DNA of 64,000 nt from Lentzea aerocolonigenes (GCF_000974445.1 NZ_BBOJ01000010.1:124001-188000), one strand, 5' to 3'; positions 9,334 to 19,800 are shown, numbered from the stretch's first letter. A program made the numbers and translations. Notes: a model not told the origin generated them from the letters alone.

Positions 9334-9669
9334 CGCACCTCCTGTTCGACAGGCCCCCCAGGCCGCGGCGACCATACCACTCGTCAACCACGGTGAATGG
9401 AACAGTCAAGAACCGCAAACCACAGTTGACGCCCTCGGGGAACCTCGGTACGTTGACCATAGTTTGGATATTAACCAACGACATACCGTGCAAACTGGTT
9501 TCTTCGCCCGTGCGACAGTGCCGGGCGAGCGTCCGGACACACGCCGACTGGGGTTGATGACGGCGTGAATCCTGGTCCGGACGCCACCGCACAACCTTCG
9601 CGCCTTCAGAGTGCACACCTATTTGAACGCCGCACAGAAAGGTGCAACCTCGAATGGGGGAAATGACCG
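9334..9669. promoter_or_regulatory. Divergent regulatory region, XRE operon / SARP gene
   Basis: This 336-base gene-free stretch is more AT-rich than its surroundings around 9455-9500. It contains the inverted pairs AGTTTG (9461-9466)/CAAACT (9491-9496) and AACCA/TGGTT (9473-9500), plus the promoter listed separately. It probably holds both divergent promoters and regulator sites. Confidence 0.5.
9426..9454 (+). promoter_or_regulatory. Candidate sigma-70-type promoter toward the SARP gene
   Basis: TTGACG (9426-9431) is followed by a 17-base spacer and TACGTT (9449-9454). Spacing and hexamers fit a vegetative promoter. It would give a leader of about 200 bases before the TTG start. Confidence 0.4.
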
Positions 9670-11460
9670 TTGGAGTTCCGAATCCTGGGACCAGTCGGCT
9701 TGTGGCTGGATGGTGCTGAACTTCCACTGAAAGGCTCCAAGCAGCGCACGATCCTGGCCGCACTGCTCCTGGCACGGGAAAAAGTGCTGTCCGACGCACA
9801 ACTCGGCGAGGTGCTCTGGGGCAAGAACCCGCCGGCGACTTATCAGGCACAGATCTACACCTACGCATCACGACTGCGCCGGCATCTGCAGGGGAGCATG
9901 GCGCTGATCCGGCAGGGACCGGGCTACTTCATGCGGATCGGCACCGCCCGGTTCGACTACCACGAGTTCGAGACCCTTTCCCGCTCCGGGCGCGAGGCGT
10001 TGCGGACGGGACGGTTCGACCAGGCTTCCGAGCTGTTGCGCGGTGCGCTGGACCTGTGGCGCGGCCCGACGCTCACCGACGTCACCGACCTGCTCGCCGA
10101 GACCGAACGTCCCGGGATCGAGGAGGTCAGGATGAAGACCCTCGAGAGCAGGATCGACGCCGAACTGGCGCTCGGCAGACATCACGAGCTCATCTCCGAG
10201 CTGGTGGGCCTGGTCAACGCGAACCCGTTGCGCGAGCGGACGAGAGCGCAGCTGATGATCGCGCTGTACCAGGGCGACCGGCAGGCCGAGGCGTTCGCGA
10301 CGTTCCAGGAGGGCAGCAGACTTCTCTCCGACGAGCTCGGCGTCGACCCCGGTCCCACGCTCAAGAGCGCGTACCAGGCGATCCTCACCAACGACGTGCG
10401 GCCGGCCTTTCCCGTGCAGCGGTCCTCCGTCGCCACGACGTCGAGACCCGCCGTGCTCGCCGCCGACACCCCCGACTTCACCGGCCGCGAGGCCGAGCTG
10501 GACGTCGCGACCGACCGGTTGCGGCACAGATCGTCACTGGTGACGGTGACCGGCATGCCAGGTGTCGGCAAGACCGTGTTCGCACTGCACGTGACGGACC
10601 AGCTCCGCGCCGAGTTCCCCGACGGGCAGCTCTTCGCCGACCTGCGCGGCAGCGGCGGCACTCCCCTGTCGCCCGGCGAGGCTCTGGGCACGTTGCTCGG
10701 AGGGCTGGGCGTCAGCGGGTCGTCGCTGCCGGCGAGCCTCGAACAGCGGGCACACCTGTACCGGAGCCTGCTGACCGACCGGCGGATGATCGTGGTGCTG
10801 GACGACGCAGCGACCGACCGGCAGGTCCGTCCGCTGCTCACCGGCGCTCCCCACGTCCGCACGATCATCACGACCCGGCGCATGCTGACCACGTTGGGAG
10901 GCCAGTACACACTCAACCTCTCCCCTCTCGGCAGCGCCGACGCGTTGTCGTTGTTCACCGCGATCGTGGGCCCGGAACGCGTGGGCGCCGAGACGAGTGC
11001 GGCGTCGCGGATCGTCGGGCTCTGCCACGGTTTGCCGCTGGCGGTGCGGATTGCGGGAGCGCGGGCCGCGGCCAAGGTGCACTGGCCGCTGGCACGCCTC
11101 GCGACCAGGCTCGCCGACCCCGACCGGCTGCTGGACGAGCTGCGTCTCGGTGACCTGGACGTCCAGGAACGACTCCGGGACGGGTGCCAGTCCCTCGATC
11201 CGTTGTCCCGCACCGCACTGCTGCGCCTGTCGTTGCTGGACGTCCCGTCGTTCCCGCACTCGACGACGAGCTCGTTGCTGGGACTGCCCGACGCCTCTGG
11301 CGAGCAGATCACCGAGCACCTGCTCGACATGCACCTGCTGGAGCTCGCGGGCATCGAGCCGGACGGCAGCCAGGCCTACCGCTTCCACCCGCTGGCCAGG
11401 CTCGTCGCGAAGGAGATCGCTCTGGCCGAAGGAATGTCGGCCGCACTGTCGCTCACCTGA
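9670..11460 (+). CDS. SARP-family activator with BTAD and NB-ARC domains
   Basis: This 596-residue protein resembles AfsR but is shorter. Residues 1-95 are an OmpR-type winged helix (MEFRILGPVGLWLDGAELPLKGSKQRTILAALLL). Residues about 96-250 are the bacterial transcriptional activation domain (LGRHHELISELVGLVNANPLRERTRAQLMIALY). Then comes an NB-ARC ATPase with the P-loop GMPGVGKT near 298 and MIVVLDDA as Walker B. No C-terminal TPR array is present. The start is TTG with GGGGG upstream; the nearby ATG at 9663 is in another frame. SARPs activate biosynthetic operons, so this is the likely pathway activator for the halogenase and NRPS genes. Confidence 0.93.
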   Translation: MEFRILGPVGLWLDGAELPLKGSKQRTILAALLLAREKVLSDAQLGEVLWGKNPPATYQAQIYTYASRLRRHLQGSMALIRQGPGYFMRIGTARFDYHEFETLSRSGREALRTGRFDQASELLRGALDLWRGPTLTDVTDLLAETERPGIEEVRMKTLESRIDAELALGRHHELISELVGLVNANPLRERTRAQLMIALYQGDRQAEAFATFQEGSRLLSDELGVDPGPTLKSAYQAILTNDVRPAFPVQRSSVATTSRPAVLAADTPDFTGREAELDVATDRLRHRSSLVTVTGMPGVGKTVFALHVTDQLRAEFPDGQLFADLRGSGGTPLSPGEALGTLLGGLGVSGSSLPASLEQRAHLYRSLLTDRRMIVVLDDAATDRQVRPLLTGAPHVRTIITTRRMLTTLGGQYTLNLSPLGSADALSLFTAIVGPERVGAETSAASRIVGLCHGLPLAVRIAGARAAAKVHWPLARLATRLADPDRLLDELRLGDLDVQERLRDGCQSLDPLSRTALLRLSLLDVPSFPHSTTSSLLGLPDASGEQITEHLLDMHLLELAGIEPDGSQAYRFHPLARLVAKEIALAEGMSAALSLT

Positions 11461-11469
11461 GCACAGTCA

Positions 11470-11513
11470 CCGGAAGGGCTGTCTCCCCGGGCCCGGGGAG
11501 ACAGCCCTTCCGG
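11470..11513. terminator. 44-base perfect palindrome, bidirectional terminator
   Basis: The 44 bases form a perfect palindrome centred between 11491 and 11492, from CCGGAAGGG to CCCTTCCGG. It lies ten bases after the SARP stop and about 110 bases beyond the convergent halogenase stop. No strong T-tract follows. Confidence 0.7.
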
Positions 11514-11620
11514 CTTCGGGGATCCCCTCGTCGCGGGGGCCGATCCTGGGCGGCACCCGCAAAAGAAACTTAGCAGGTGCCGCACCAGGGTTGCATGCCG
11601 CCGTGCGGGTGATCAGTTGA

Positions 11621-13213
11621 TCACCGTCCGTGCAACTCGCGCAGGTACTCGTAGGTGGACGGCAACGTCTTCAGCAGCTCGGCCTGCTTCTGCTTGATCT
11701 GCGCGAACACCGGTTCGGCGCCCTCCATCGCGTCCGGCCGGAAAGCCAGCGCGGGCAACGGGTGGTCGGGCAGCACGTCCAGACCGGCGAAGATGCAGTA
11801 ATAGCTGCTGTTGGTCCAGAAGTTGCGGAACTCGGCCTCGAAGTTCTCGTAGTAGGTGGCCTCGTCGGTGACCGGCATGTTGATCGCGAGCCCCGCCCGG
11901 TACTGCGCGATCTTGTGCTGGATGTCGTCAGGCAGCACAAGATCCTTGCAGGCACGCCAGAACGGCGTGTCCGTGCGTGGCGCCAGCGTGAAGTGCGCCT
12001 GCAGGAAGTCCCGCGAGTCGTCGAACATCGTCTCGATCTCGCGGTTGAACGACTCGATCAGCACCGGGTCGAACCGCTTGTCCGGGAAGTGCTTGCCCAG
12101 CTGGTACAGCGCGGCGGTGATGAAGTAGATGCCCGTCGACTCGAGCGGCTCCAGGAAGCACGACGAAAGGCCGATGCTGACGCAGTTGCGCACCCACGTG
12201 CGCCGGTTCCGGCCGACGCGGAACTTGACGTGGTTGAGCGGCTGCTCCTCGGGGTCGAGGTTCCACAGCGCGCACAGGTCCTTGGTGGCCTCGTCGGCGT
12301 CGGCGAACCTGCTGGAGTAGACGTACCCGGTGCCGAACCGCCCGAGCATGGGGATCTTCCACGTCCAGCCGGACTTCATCGCGATCGCGGACGTGGCGGG
12401 CTCGACGCCGTGCGCCTCGTCGTCGTGCGGCACGGAGGTGGCGACAGCGCTGTCGTTGAGCAGGTGATCGCTCATGTCGAGGAACGGCTCGCGCATCACC
12501 TTGTTGATGAGCAACCCGCGGAAGCCGGAGCAGTCGACGAAGAGGTCACCCTCGATCGTGCGCCCCTCCTTGGTCTTGAGCGACGTGATGTGGCCGCGCT
12601 GGTCGATCGTCGCATCGGTCATCTCGTCCTGGACGTGCACGACACCCTGCTTCTGGATGGCGAACCGCTTGAGGAAGTCCGCGACCAGATGGGCATCGAA
12701 GTGCCAGGCGTAGTTCGTCCACTTGGTACCGTCGGCGAACCGCGGCGACAGCCGGGCGTCGATGATCGGCGACTCGCGGTAGCACGCGTAGTCGAACTGC
12801 TCGGTGGTCTGCCCGCCAAGGCTCTTGGCGGCCCAGTAGTGCGACAGCGGCAGGTTCTGGTGCGTCGGCAGCAGGCCGAACAGGTGGTAGTAGTGGTCGG
12901 GCCTGCCGCGCAGCTGCCTGCCCACCGCCTCACCTTCTCCCGGCGTGCGCCAGTTGACGAATTTCACCGCCATCTTGAAACTCGCGTTGCACTCCCGCAT
13001 CCACTCCTCCTCGGGAATACCCAAGAAGTCGAAGAACGTCTTGTGCAGGTTTGGGACAGTGGCCTCACCGACACCGATCTTCGGAATGGACGGCGCTTCC
13101 AGCACGGTGATCGTCGCATACCTGCCGAGCGCCTTGCCCAGATAACTGGCAGTCATCCAGCCTGCGGTGCCACCACCAAGAACGACGACGTTGGAGATCC
13201 TGTGGTCTTCCAT
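11621..13213 (-). CDS. Flavin-dependent tryptophan halogenase
   Basis: This 530-residue protein matches the PrnA/RebH length. The FAD-binding GGGTAGW is at 13-19. The segment SGWTWKIP at 281-288 is the WxWxIP signature of flavin halogenases. Lys80 (in [10 protein letters not shown]) aligns with the catalytic lysine, and Glu358 (in [12 protein letters not shown]) with the active-site glutamate. The enzyme uses FADH2 from a separate reductase, oxygen and halide to halogenate tryptophan or an indole. The regiochemistry cannot be read here, and no flavin reductase is in the window. It converges on the SARP gene and most likely supplies a halotryptophan to the NRPS. Confidence 0.96.
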   Translation of the reverse strand: MEDHRISNVVVLGGGTAGWMTASYLGKALGRYATITVLEAPSIPKIGVGEATVPNLHKTFFDFLGIPEEEWMRECNASFKMAVKFVNWRTPGEGEAVGRQLRGRPDHYYHLFGLLPTHQNLPLSHYWAAKSLGGQTTEQFDYACYRESPIIDARLSPRFADGTKWTNYAWHFDAHLVADFLKRFAIQKQGVVHVQDEMTDATIDQRGHITSLKTKEGRTIEGDLFVDCSGFRGLLINKVMREPFLDMSDHLLNDSAVATSVPHDDEAHGVEPATSAIAMKSGWTWKIPMLGRFGTGYVYSSRFADADEATKDLCALWNLDPEEQPLNHVKFRVGRNRRTWVRNCVSIGLSSCFLEPLESTGIYFITAALYQLGKHFPDKRFDPVLIESFNREIETMFDDSRDFLQAHFTLAPRTDTPFWRACKDLVLPDDIQHKIAQYRAGLAINMPVTDEATYYENFEAEFRNFWTNSSYYCIFAGLDVLPDHPLPALAFRPDAMEGAEPVFAQIKQKQAELLKTLPSTYEYLRELHGR

Positions 13214-13264
13214 CCGGACAGATACCCTTCGTTACACCGACCGGCAGGGCCGATTCCGACAGAA

Positions 13265-13282
13265 AACAGTGAAGTCACTGTT
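13265..13282 (-). promoter_or_regulatory. Perfect inverted repeat upstream of the halogenase
   Basis: AACAGTGA and TCACTGTT surround the dinucleotide AG. A minus-strand TATAGT (13303-13308) lies upstream and could be the -10 element, although no good -35 is seen. The palindrome would sit just downstream of the start point, a classic repressor position, about 50 bases before the ATG. Confidence 0.5.
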
Positions 13283-13405
13283 CTCCGGTATCTGATACTT
13301 GGACTATATTCGAGCTATCGCACACTCCGGCAGGACCGCAAAACGAGCGCGCAACTCCCGATCGTGGAACTGACGGGTGAGGTCGGACTCCCGCGCTGCT
13401 GAGGG

Positions 13406-13775
13406 TCAGGGCGGCACCACACCATCGAGCTTCCCCAGGATCGCGCGCATGCCGACGCGGCGGACCCTTCTTCACCGCACCGTCCGCGGCCGCGACCTGC
13501 CTGCCGTGAGCAGGGCAGGCCATGACACCACCGGACGACTTCCCGACCGTCGCGCCCTGGTGGGTACAGGTCACGTCGCACGCTCGCAAGCGGTACGAGA
13601 GACCGGCCGGGCGTACCCGCGGGGCCACTCACCCCGGCCGGCGTAGTGCCCCCTGCGACGATGCGGAACCCGAGCCGGATGAACCTCATGCCGTCACGAG
13701 GCCGACCTGCGCAGCAACGGCCGCCATGATTCCGCACAGTGCCGCTCGCCTGCTGAGCGAACCATCGCCGTTCAT
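13406..13775 (-). pseudogene. Decayed Tat/lipoprotein Rieske [2Fe-2S] protein
   Basis: The ATG at 13775 starts a signal peptide with twin arginine (SLSRRAALCGIMAAVAAQVG LVTA). It ends in TGA exactly where a lipobox cysteine (TGC) would follow VTA. The same frame continues as GSSGSGSASSQGA, a typical linker. In another frame lies the Rieske domain: CTHQGATVG, then MACPAHG, then AADGAVKKGP. A third frame carries the likely C-terminus (MRAILGKLDGVVPP). At least two frame changes and a nonsense codon make a functional product unlikely. Rieske lipoproteins of this type carry electrons outside the membrane. Confidence 0.8.
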
Positions 13776-13998
13776 CGCAGATCGTCGGTGGTGGCGTTCG
13801 GGAGCCATGCCCCAGAAGTCAGGTCGTTTCGCGCCGTTCCTCTCGTCTGCAGGACGATTTCCGAAGACTGAACTGTCCCGTGTGGACACGCGCTCCGTCT
13901 CCTCGAACCTCGGCACGTCACTCGACTTCCCGCGGGCTGGTCCGCGGCTGCGCAGCAGCGGTTCGTTTGCTAACCACTTCGGCGGGTGGCCCTGCCGT

Positions 13999-14310
13999 GT
14001 GAGCACAGTCGAACTTCCCCTGCCCGACTACGACAAGCTCGCCCTGGGAGACCTGAGGCACCGGATCCGCTCGCTCACCGAGGAGAATCTTGGCGCGGCC
14101 CTGCGCCAAGAACGCGAGCACTGCAACCGCGTGCCGGTGCTGCAACTGCTCGAGGATCTCGCTGGCGGCCCCACGCCAACAGCCGTCGACCAGCGCAGCG
14201 CGCCTGGCGCCACGCAAACGCCCACCGAGCCTTCCTCCTCTCCCGCGCACTCGCCGGATGACAACACCCCGTTGCGCCACAGCGTGTACGGGCAGACACC
14301 GGCGCACTGA
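13999..14310 (+). CDS. Small DUF8129-like protein
   Basis: This frame encodes 103 residues from a GTG at 13999. The N-terminal segment ELPLPDYDKLALGDLRHRI, then RSLTEENLGAALRQEREHCNRVPVLQLLE, matches a small actinobacterial family (DUF8129, sometimes annotated as lipid-droplet-associated protein). The tail is Pro/Ser/Thr-rich and not conserved. No strong ribosome site is seen and it lies among pseudogenes, so it may be unexpressed. A decayed DUF47 gene starts five bases after its stop. Confidence 0.65.
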   Translation: MSTVELPLPDYDKLALGDLRHRIRSLTEENLGAALRQEREHCNRVPVLQLLEDLAGGPTPTAVDQRSAPGATQTPTEPSSSPAHSPDDNTPLRHSVYGQTPAH

Positions 14311-14314
14311 CGGC

Positions 14315-14552
14315 ATGCGTATCAGCCGCAAGCCCACGGGTGCGAGGTGCTTCGAGCTGTTCACCGAGATCGGCGCGAACATCGGCAGCAACGTCGAGCT
14401 GCTGCACGAGTTCGTGCGGGCGCCCGCCGAGCAGCGCGCGGAGCCGGCAGGGCGGATGCACGCCCTGGAACACGCGGGCGACGACGTCACCCCACGCCAT
14501 CATCGAGCACTTGGACCGGTCGTTCGTCACGGCCGTTCGACCGCGAGAACAC
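14315..14552 (+). pseudogene. DUF47 (PhoU-like, Pit-associated) fragment
   Basis: The first part (MRISRKPTGARCFELFTEIG, then NVELLHEFVRAPAEQ and EHAGDDVT) matches DUF47 proteins, which accompany Pit phosphate transporters. One extra C near 14495 moves the reading to AIIEHLDRSFVT, and one extra G near 14532 moves it to PFDREN. The gene then stops abruptly at the terminal repeat of an IS element, and the rest is missing. Two frameshifts plus truncation mark it as dead. Confidence 0.8.
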
Positions 14553-14584
14553 GGGTCTGCTGCACGAGTAGGTGACAGTTGTAG

Positions 14585-15444
14585 TCACGCAGCCTGACTG
14601 GCTGGCGTGGACATGATTACTTCGTATTCGATGGGGGTCAACCTGCCGAGGGCGACTTGGCGTCTGCGGCGGTGGTAGGTGCGTTCGATCCAGGTGACGA
14701 TCGCGATCCGCAGCTCGTCACGGGTGGACCAGGTTTGCCGGTCGAGAACGTTGTTCTGCAGCAACGCGAAGAAGCTTTCCATGGCGGCGTTGTCGCCCGC
14801 CGCGCCGACCCGGCCCATCGACCCGGTCAGCCCGTGATGAGCGAGCGCGCGGACGAACTTCCTTGATCGAAATTGCGATCCGCGGTCGGTGTGCACCACG
14901 CAGCCGGCGACGTCACCGCGGCGGGCGAGGGCGTTGGTGAGCGCGGTGACGGCGAGACGGGACTTCATCCGGGAGTCGATGGAGTAGCCGACGATCCGGT
15001 TGGAGCAGACGTCCTTGACCGCGCTCAGATACAACTTTCCTTCTGTGGTGCGGTGTTCGGTGATATCGGCCAGCCACAACAGGTTCGGCGCGGTGGCGTG
15101 AAGTCGCGCCGGACCAGGTCGTCATGGACCGGCGGACCGGTCTTCTTGCCGTTGCGGCCGCGTTTCTTGCCGAACACGCTCCACCAGCCCATCGACGAGC
15201 AGATCCGCCACGCGGTCCGATCCGCCATCGACAAGCCGGCGTCGCGCGCCTCGTCGGCCAGGAACCGGTAGCCGAACTCCGGGTCATCGCGATGTGCGTC
15301 GAACAACGCATTCGCCCGCTGCGCCCGCTCGAGTTCTGTCCCGGTGACCGGGCGGGCACGCCACCGGTAGTACGGCTGTCGAGCGATGTTCAAGACCCGG
15401 CACGTCACCGCGACGGGGACACCGTCCGCGGCGAGCTCGGTCAC
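14585..15444 (-). pseudogene. IS3-family transposase orfB, frameshifted
   Basis: The integrase core is split over two frames. The first part (ATG 15444) runs through RAQRANALFDAHRDDPEFGY and VHDDLVRRDF. The second carries WLADITEH, VVHTDRGSQF and ESFFALLQNNV, the three DDE acidic sites. Near 15096 the sequence CACGCCACC lacks one G relative to the frame expected for DFTATAPN, so a single-base deletion separates the halves. All catalytic residues survive, so the damage is recent or is a sequencing error. Confidence 0.85.
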
Positions 15445-15749
15445 GAGCGGGTAGAGCCTTTTCCCGGCAGGTTCGCCTGAGACAAGTACGCCGTCGCCCG
15501 GCGCAGGACCTCGTTCTCCTGCTCCAGCAGCTTGATCCGCTTACGCGCCTCACGCAGCTCAGCCGACTCGGCCCGGCTCGCACCAGGCTTGGCGCCGTCG
15601 TCGATCTCGGCCTGGCGCAGCCACTTGAACAACGTCATCGGGTGCACCCCGAAGTCCTTCGCGATCTGCTCGACCGTCACACCAGACTCGCGGTCACGAG
15701 CCACCCGCACGACATCGTCGCGGAACTCCTGAGGGTAGGGCTTGGGCAC
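15441..15749 (-). CDS. IS3-family transposase orfA
   Basis: The protein has about 102 residues from a GTG at 15749, preceded by GGAGG about nine bases upstream. It has a helix-turn-helix (EFRDDVVRVARDRESGVTVE, then FGVHPMTLFKWLRQ) and a leucine-zipper segment (ELREARKRIKLLEQENEVLR). It binds the element ends. Its stop overlaps the orfB start, the usual site of programmed frameshifting. Confidence 0.9.
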   Translation of the reverse strand: MPKPYPQEFRDDVVRVARDRESGVTVEQIAKDFGVHPMTLFKWLRQAEIDDGAKPGASRAESAELREARKRIKLLEQENEVLRRATAYLSQANLPGKGSTRS

Positions 15750-15816
15750 AGCGACATCCTCCCAGCTCACCATCACGGCAAGCCAACTCAGGTGTCACCT
15801 ACTCGTGCAGCAGACC

Positions 15817-16869
15817 CTACCGAACATTCCAGCTCATGAGTCCCTTACCCACGTAGTCGCCATCGCTGCCTGGAAGCACGAAGTAGTAGCCACCGCCGAA
15901 CGGCAGAAGGTACTTCTCCAGGGCTTCACCGGCCAGGCGGCGCTGGATGGTGGCGAACCCGAGCTCCACATCACGCTGGTAACAGACGAAGATCTGGCCG
16001 CAGTCCGAGGGGTTCATCCGGTACGAGTGCCCGCGACGAAGGATCTTGTGGGCCTCGCTGTCCGGAGTCCGCGGGTTCGCGCGCCGGATATGGGCGTCGA
16101 GCGCGATGCGACGGCCGCCGGGATCGCGCGCGTAGCCGGGATCAGCATGCTCGGTCACCTGGCCCAGCGGGGCGCCGGTGTCCTTGCTGCGGCCGAAGAC
16201 CCGCTCCTGGACCTCGACCGGTTCCGCGTCCCAGCTGGGCATCGCCAGCCGGATCAGACGGACGACCTGGTAGCTGCCGCCCACACACCACGTCGGTTCA
16301 TCATCACCAGGCTGCACCCACACGTGTTCGTCCATCAGGCGCGGGTCAGCCGCATCGGGATTCCCCGCTCCTTCGCGGAAGCCGAACAGGTTGCGCGTGC
16401 CATCCGGCTGGAACCCCGCCATCCGCCAGCGTGGGGCCAGTCCGGGTATCTGCCGTGCAACTGCGGCATCGATCGGTTCCTGTGCGCTGGCGCTCACCTG
16501 TACGAGCAGATCACCGTGGCACCAAGCAGGATCCAGCACATCACTGCGGAACGACGGCATCGGCGTCAGCCGTCGCGGGCGTTCGAGGCCGAACCGGCCA
16601 TCGAACAGTGATGCGCCCACGGCGATAGTCACCACAGCATCCGCGACAGGCGAGCTCAAGGCGCGCAACACATCCGCGAGCCCGGCTCGGTCGCGGGCGG
16701 TGACGTCGAAGGCCAACAGCTCCGTTGTGGACAGTGCAGGTGTCACCACGCCCGGTTGGCGCGGAACAGGCCGGGACGTCTCCGGAGCGGGAGCGGAAAC
16801 GGGACTGGCGGCGCAGCCCGCCAGTCCCGTTCCGACGGCGGCCAGAAACGTCCGCCTGCCGACCTTCAC
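15817..16869 (-). CDS. Tat-exported DyP-type haem peroxidase (EfeB-like)
   Basis: This is a 350-residue protein. Residues 1-25 combine a twin-arginine signal (GRRTFLAAVGTGLAGC) with a lipobox-like Cys19. The fold markers are AHIRRANPR with proximal His260, RRGHSYRMN, and a C-terminal GGGYYFVLPG. The distal motif GxxDG reads GFREG at 163-167, so the catalytic Asp is Glu. DyP peroxidases oxidise substrates with hydrogen peroxide outside the cell, and EfeB relatives serve iron or haem uptake. The GTG start overlaps the protease stop by four bases, so it is translationally coupled to the protease. The stop codon abuts the IS element. Confidence 0.93.
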   Translation of the reverse strand: MKVGRRTFLAAVGTGLAGCAASPVSAPAPETSRPVPRQPGVVTPALSTTELLAFDVTARDRAGLADVLRALSSPVADAVVTIAVGASLFDGRFGLERPRRLTPMPSFRSDVLDPAWCHGDLLVQVSASAQEPIDAAVARQIPGLAPRWRMAGFQPDGTRNLFGFREGAGNPDAADPRLMDEHVWVQPGDDEPTWCVGGSYQVVRLIRLAMPSWDAEPVEVQERVFGRSKDTGAPLGQVTEHADPGYARDPGGRRIALDAHIRRANPRTPDSEAHKILRRGHSYRMNPSDCGQIFVCYQRDVELGFATIQRRLAGEALEKYLLPFGGGYYFVLPGSDGDYVGKGLMSWNVR

Positions 16870-19800
16870 GGCACCCTGACGAGGCCGGCGTCGACCGATC
16901 CCGTGCCGGCGACCGCAGGATCGATCAACACCACGTACGTTCCCGCTGCGGGCAGCACCGGCAGGTCGAACGCCCCCTGGTCCGGCCTGAAGTTCCTGTC
17001 CACCAGTTTCGTCCCGTCCGGGTTGAGGATCGTGAGGGTGAACCCCTTGTTGGCGAAGGTGCTTCCGCTGGTGTTCAGTCGCAGCTTGTCGCCGGCGGCT
17101 CCGGTGAACGACACCTGACCGTCCTGACCGGCCCTGCTCACCGACATTCGCGCCGTCGCGCCACCGATCGTGATCGTTCCGGCGTTGGCGGGCGTGGACA
17201 ACGTCAGCGATACGGAACCTGTGACTCCGTTGCCGTTGCTCGAACTGACCACGATTTCGTAGGTGCCCGACACCAGTAGCACGTCGAACGCGACGCTGCC
17301 CGGCGCCGGATTGAATCCGCCGTGGTCGACGACTGTTCCATCCGGCTTGGTCAACCTGACGTTGTGCTCGGCGAAGCCCGCCGAGAAGGTCGTCAGGCCG
17401 AGGCTGAGTCGCTGACCGGCCACCCCGTCGAACCTCGCCCTGCCTTGCTGCCCCGGCCGGGACAGCGAGGCCGTCTTCTGCGCACCGGTCACCGTGATGA
17501 CGCCCAGGTCGACGTCTTCGGACAGCCACGAAGTCAGCGTCCCCGTGTTCGAGCCCGCGGTGACGAGCAGGTCGTGACTCCCGGTCTCGGCCAGCGCCGG
17601 AAGGGTCGCACCGCCTGGACGCCACTCAGCCGACTTGGTCGCCCCAGCCGGGCTGACGACGAAGGCCGTCGGCCTCCCGCCGTTGCTCAGGCTGGTGTCC
17701 GCGTAGCCGACGGCGAGCCGCTGTCCTTGGGTGCCGTCGAACCTCATGCGGGCGTGCTGGCCGGGCCGGTTCAGGGTGAGCGGCCGGCCTTGCTGCACGG
17801 TGGTGACGTCTCCGGCGTTGATCTCGTGGGACAGCCAGACCTTCGCGCTGCTCGAGCTCTCGCCGAAGAAGAGCCCGAGCACCACGCGGTACTTCCCCGC
17901 CGCTTCGGTCTTGAACCGGCCGGCGTTGGCCGGGTAGAGGAATTGCGTGGTGCCGACGCGGCCGCCGTTCTGGTCGAACACGTCCAACGACAGCAGCGTG
18001 GAAGCGGCGGCCACGTCAGTGAACCCGAGGCCGTACCAGGAGTTGAGCCGCCCGTCGATGGTGAACTCGGTGAACTGGCCCGGTCTGGTCACCGAGAACG
18101 GCGTGCCGGGCACGACGACGTCGGTGGTCGCGGAGGTGGTCTTGGACAGCTGCACGGCGATGTTGCCCGTTCCGGCCCCGTCCGGGTCCAGGAACACCTG
18201 GTAGGTACCCGTGACTGTCAGAGCCGGCAACAGAACCGCACGGCCCACCCCTTGGTAGACGTAGGAGGAACCGCTGTTCTTCTCGACGCTGAACGAACGA
18301 CCTGCAGGGTCGAGTACCCACAGCTTGCTGAAAGCGTTCAGCGTGTTCGAGGTGACACCGATCCCCAGCTTGTCACCGGCCGTGCCGTCGAAGCGCAGCC
18401 GCGAGACCTTGTCCGCCGGGATGGTCGCGGCGACACTCGCACCGTCAGCGGACAACGTTCCGCCGTCCACGATGTCCGCAGTCCCGGCGACCGTGAAGGT
18501 GTAGGCGGTCGGCGCTGACTGGACTGTGCCGTTGACGGCACGGACCGTCAACGTCCGCGATCCTGCCGATCTCGGCGTGATGGCAAGGGAAACCTCGCCA
18601 CCCGCGATGACGTCCGTCGGCTGCGCGTCACCATCGAGTTGATAGGAGTACTTGTTCAGCGCCTGGGTGCCTCCCGGTTTGAAGGTGAACGTGCCGAGCA
18701 GGCCCGCGCCTCCGTTCGGCCGCCCGTCCGCGGGGTAGTCCGAAGAGGACACCACCGGCGCACCGGGCACCGTCGGTGCCGGCACCGAATCCGCCAAGGT
18801 CAGCGTCCAGCCGAGCAAGGCACCTTCGTCGAAGCCGAAGTTGTCACGCACGAGCAGTTTCCAGGCCCCGTTGGCATCCATTGTGGACAAGCCGGTCAAC
18901 GGGAACGTCTGGTCGAGGTTGGCCGCAGCGTCGTCACCGTTGGCCTCCTTGATCACGCGTTCTGTGCCGTTGGGTGCGATCAGCGACACCGAGAGATCAC
19001 CGCGGAACGGGTGCTCGGCACGTACACGCACCCGCGCGGTGTCCGCGACCTTCCCGGGGCAGTCCGCCACGGTGACCGTGCTGGTGACCGAGCCCTGGTC
19101 CGGGATGGGCTGGCGGGTGTCGTTGGACACCGAGCAGATCCCTGCCGCCGGGAGTCCGGTGTAGAGCAGCTTGTTCGGTGAACCGGCGCCCAGGCCGGTG
19201 GAGCCGAGGACGTCCGAGGTGGCCCGGCTGAGCAACGTGGAGGACGCCTCCGCGGGTGTCATCGCGGGCTTCTCGGCGAGCAGCAACGCAATGCCGCCGG
19301 CGACGTGCGGCGAAGCCATCGAGGTGCCGTGCAAGGTCAACGTGGCCGAGTCGGTGGCGTTGTGCGCGGACTTGATCGCCTCGCCCGGCGCGAACAGGTC
19401 GAGGCAGGGACCGAAGTTCGACCCACCGGTGATCTTCTCGGGATCCCTGGGATCGTCCTTCCAGTCGCGCGCACGCTCGTCCACGGGGTTGCTCGCTCCG
19501 ACGGTGATGGCCTCCGGTGTGCTGGCGGGGCTGTAGTCGCACGCGTCCTTCTGGTCGTTCCCCGCCGACACCGCGTAGGTGATGCCGGAAGCAATCGACT
19601 TCTGGACCGCGATGTTCTCGATCACGGACTTCCCACCGCCGAGGCTCATGTTGACCACGGCGGGACGTTGTGCGTGCGCGGTCACCCAGTCGATACCGGC
19701 GATCACCTGGCTGGAGGTACCGGAGTTCTCACAGCTCAGCACTCGCACCGAGACGAGCTTGACCTTCTTGGCCACGCCGTAGGTCTTGCCGCCGATGGTG

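Larger units (their letters stand above)
14553..15817 (-). mobile_element. IS3-family insertion sequence, about 1265 bp, damaged
   Basis: Perfect 25-base terminal inverted repeats lie at 14553-14577 and 15793-15817. Inside are orfA and orfB on the minus strand with the overlap usual for IS3 elements. The flanks (GAACAC on the left, TACCGA on the right) give no convincing target duplication, suggesting later deletion or rearrangement. The right repeat abuts the stop codon of the DyP-peroxidase gene. Confidence 0.9.

Noticed and set aside
13522..13998. Upstream extension of the DUF8129-like frame
   Set aside because: Residues before the GTG at 13999 look non-coding and match nothing; the family starts near ELPLPDYD.
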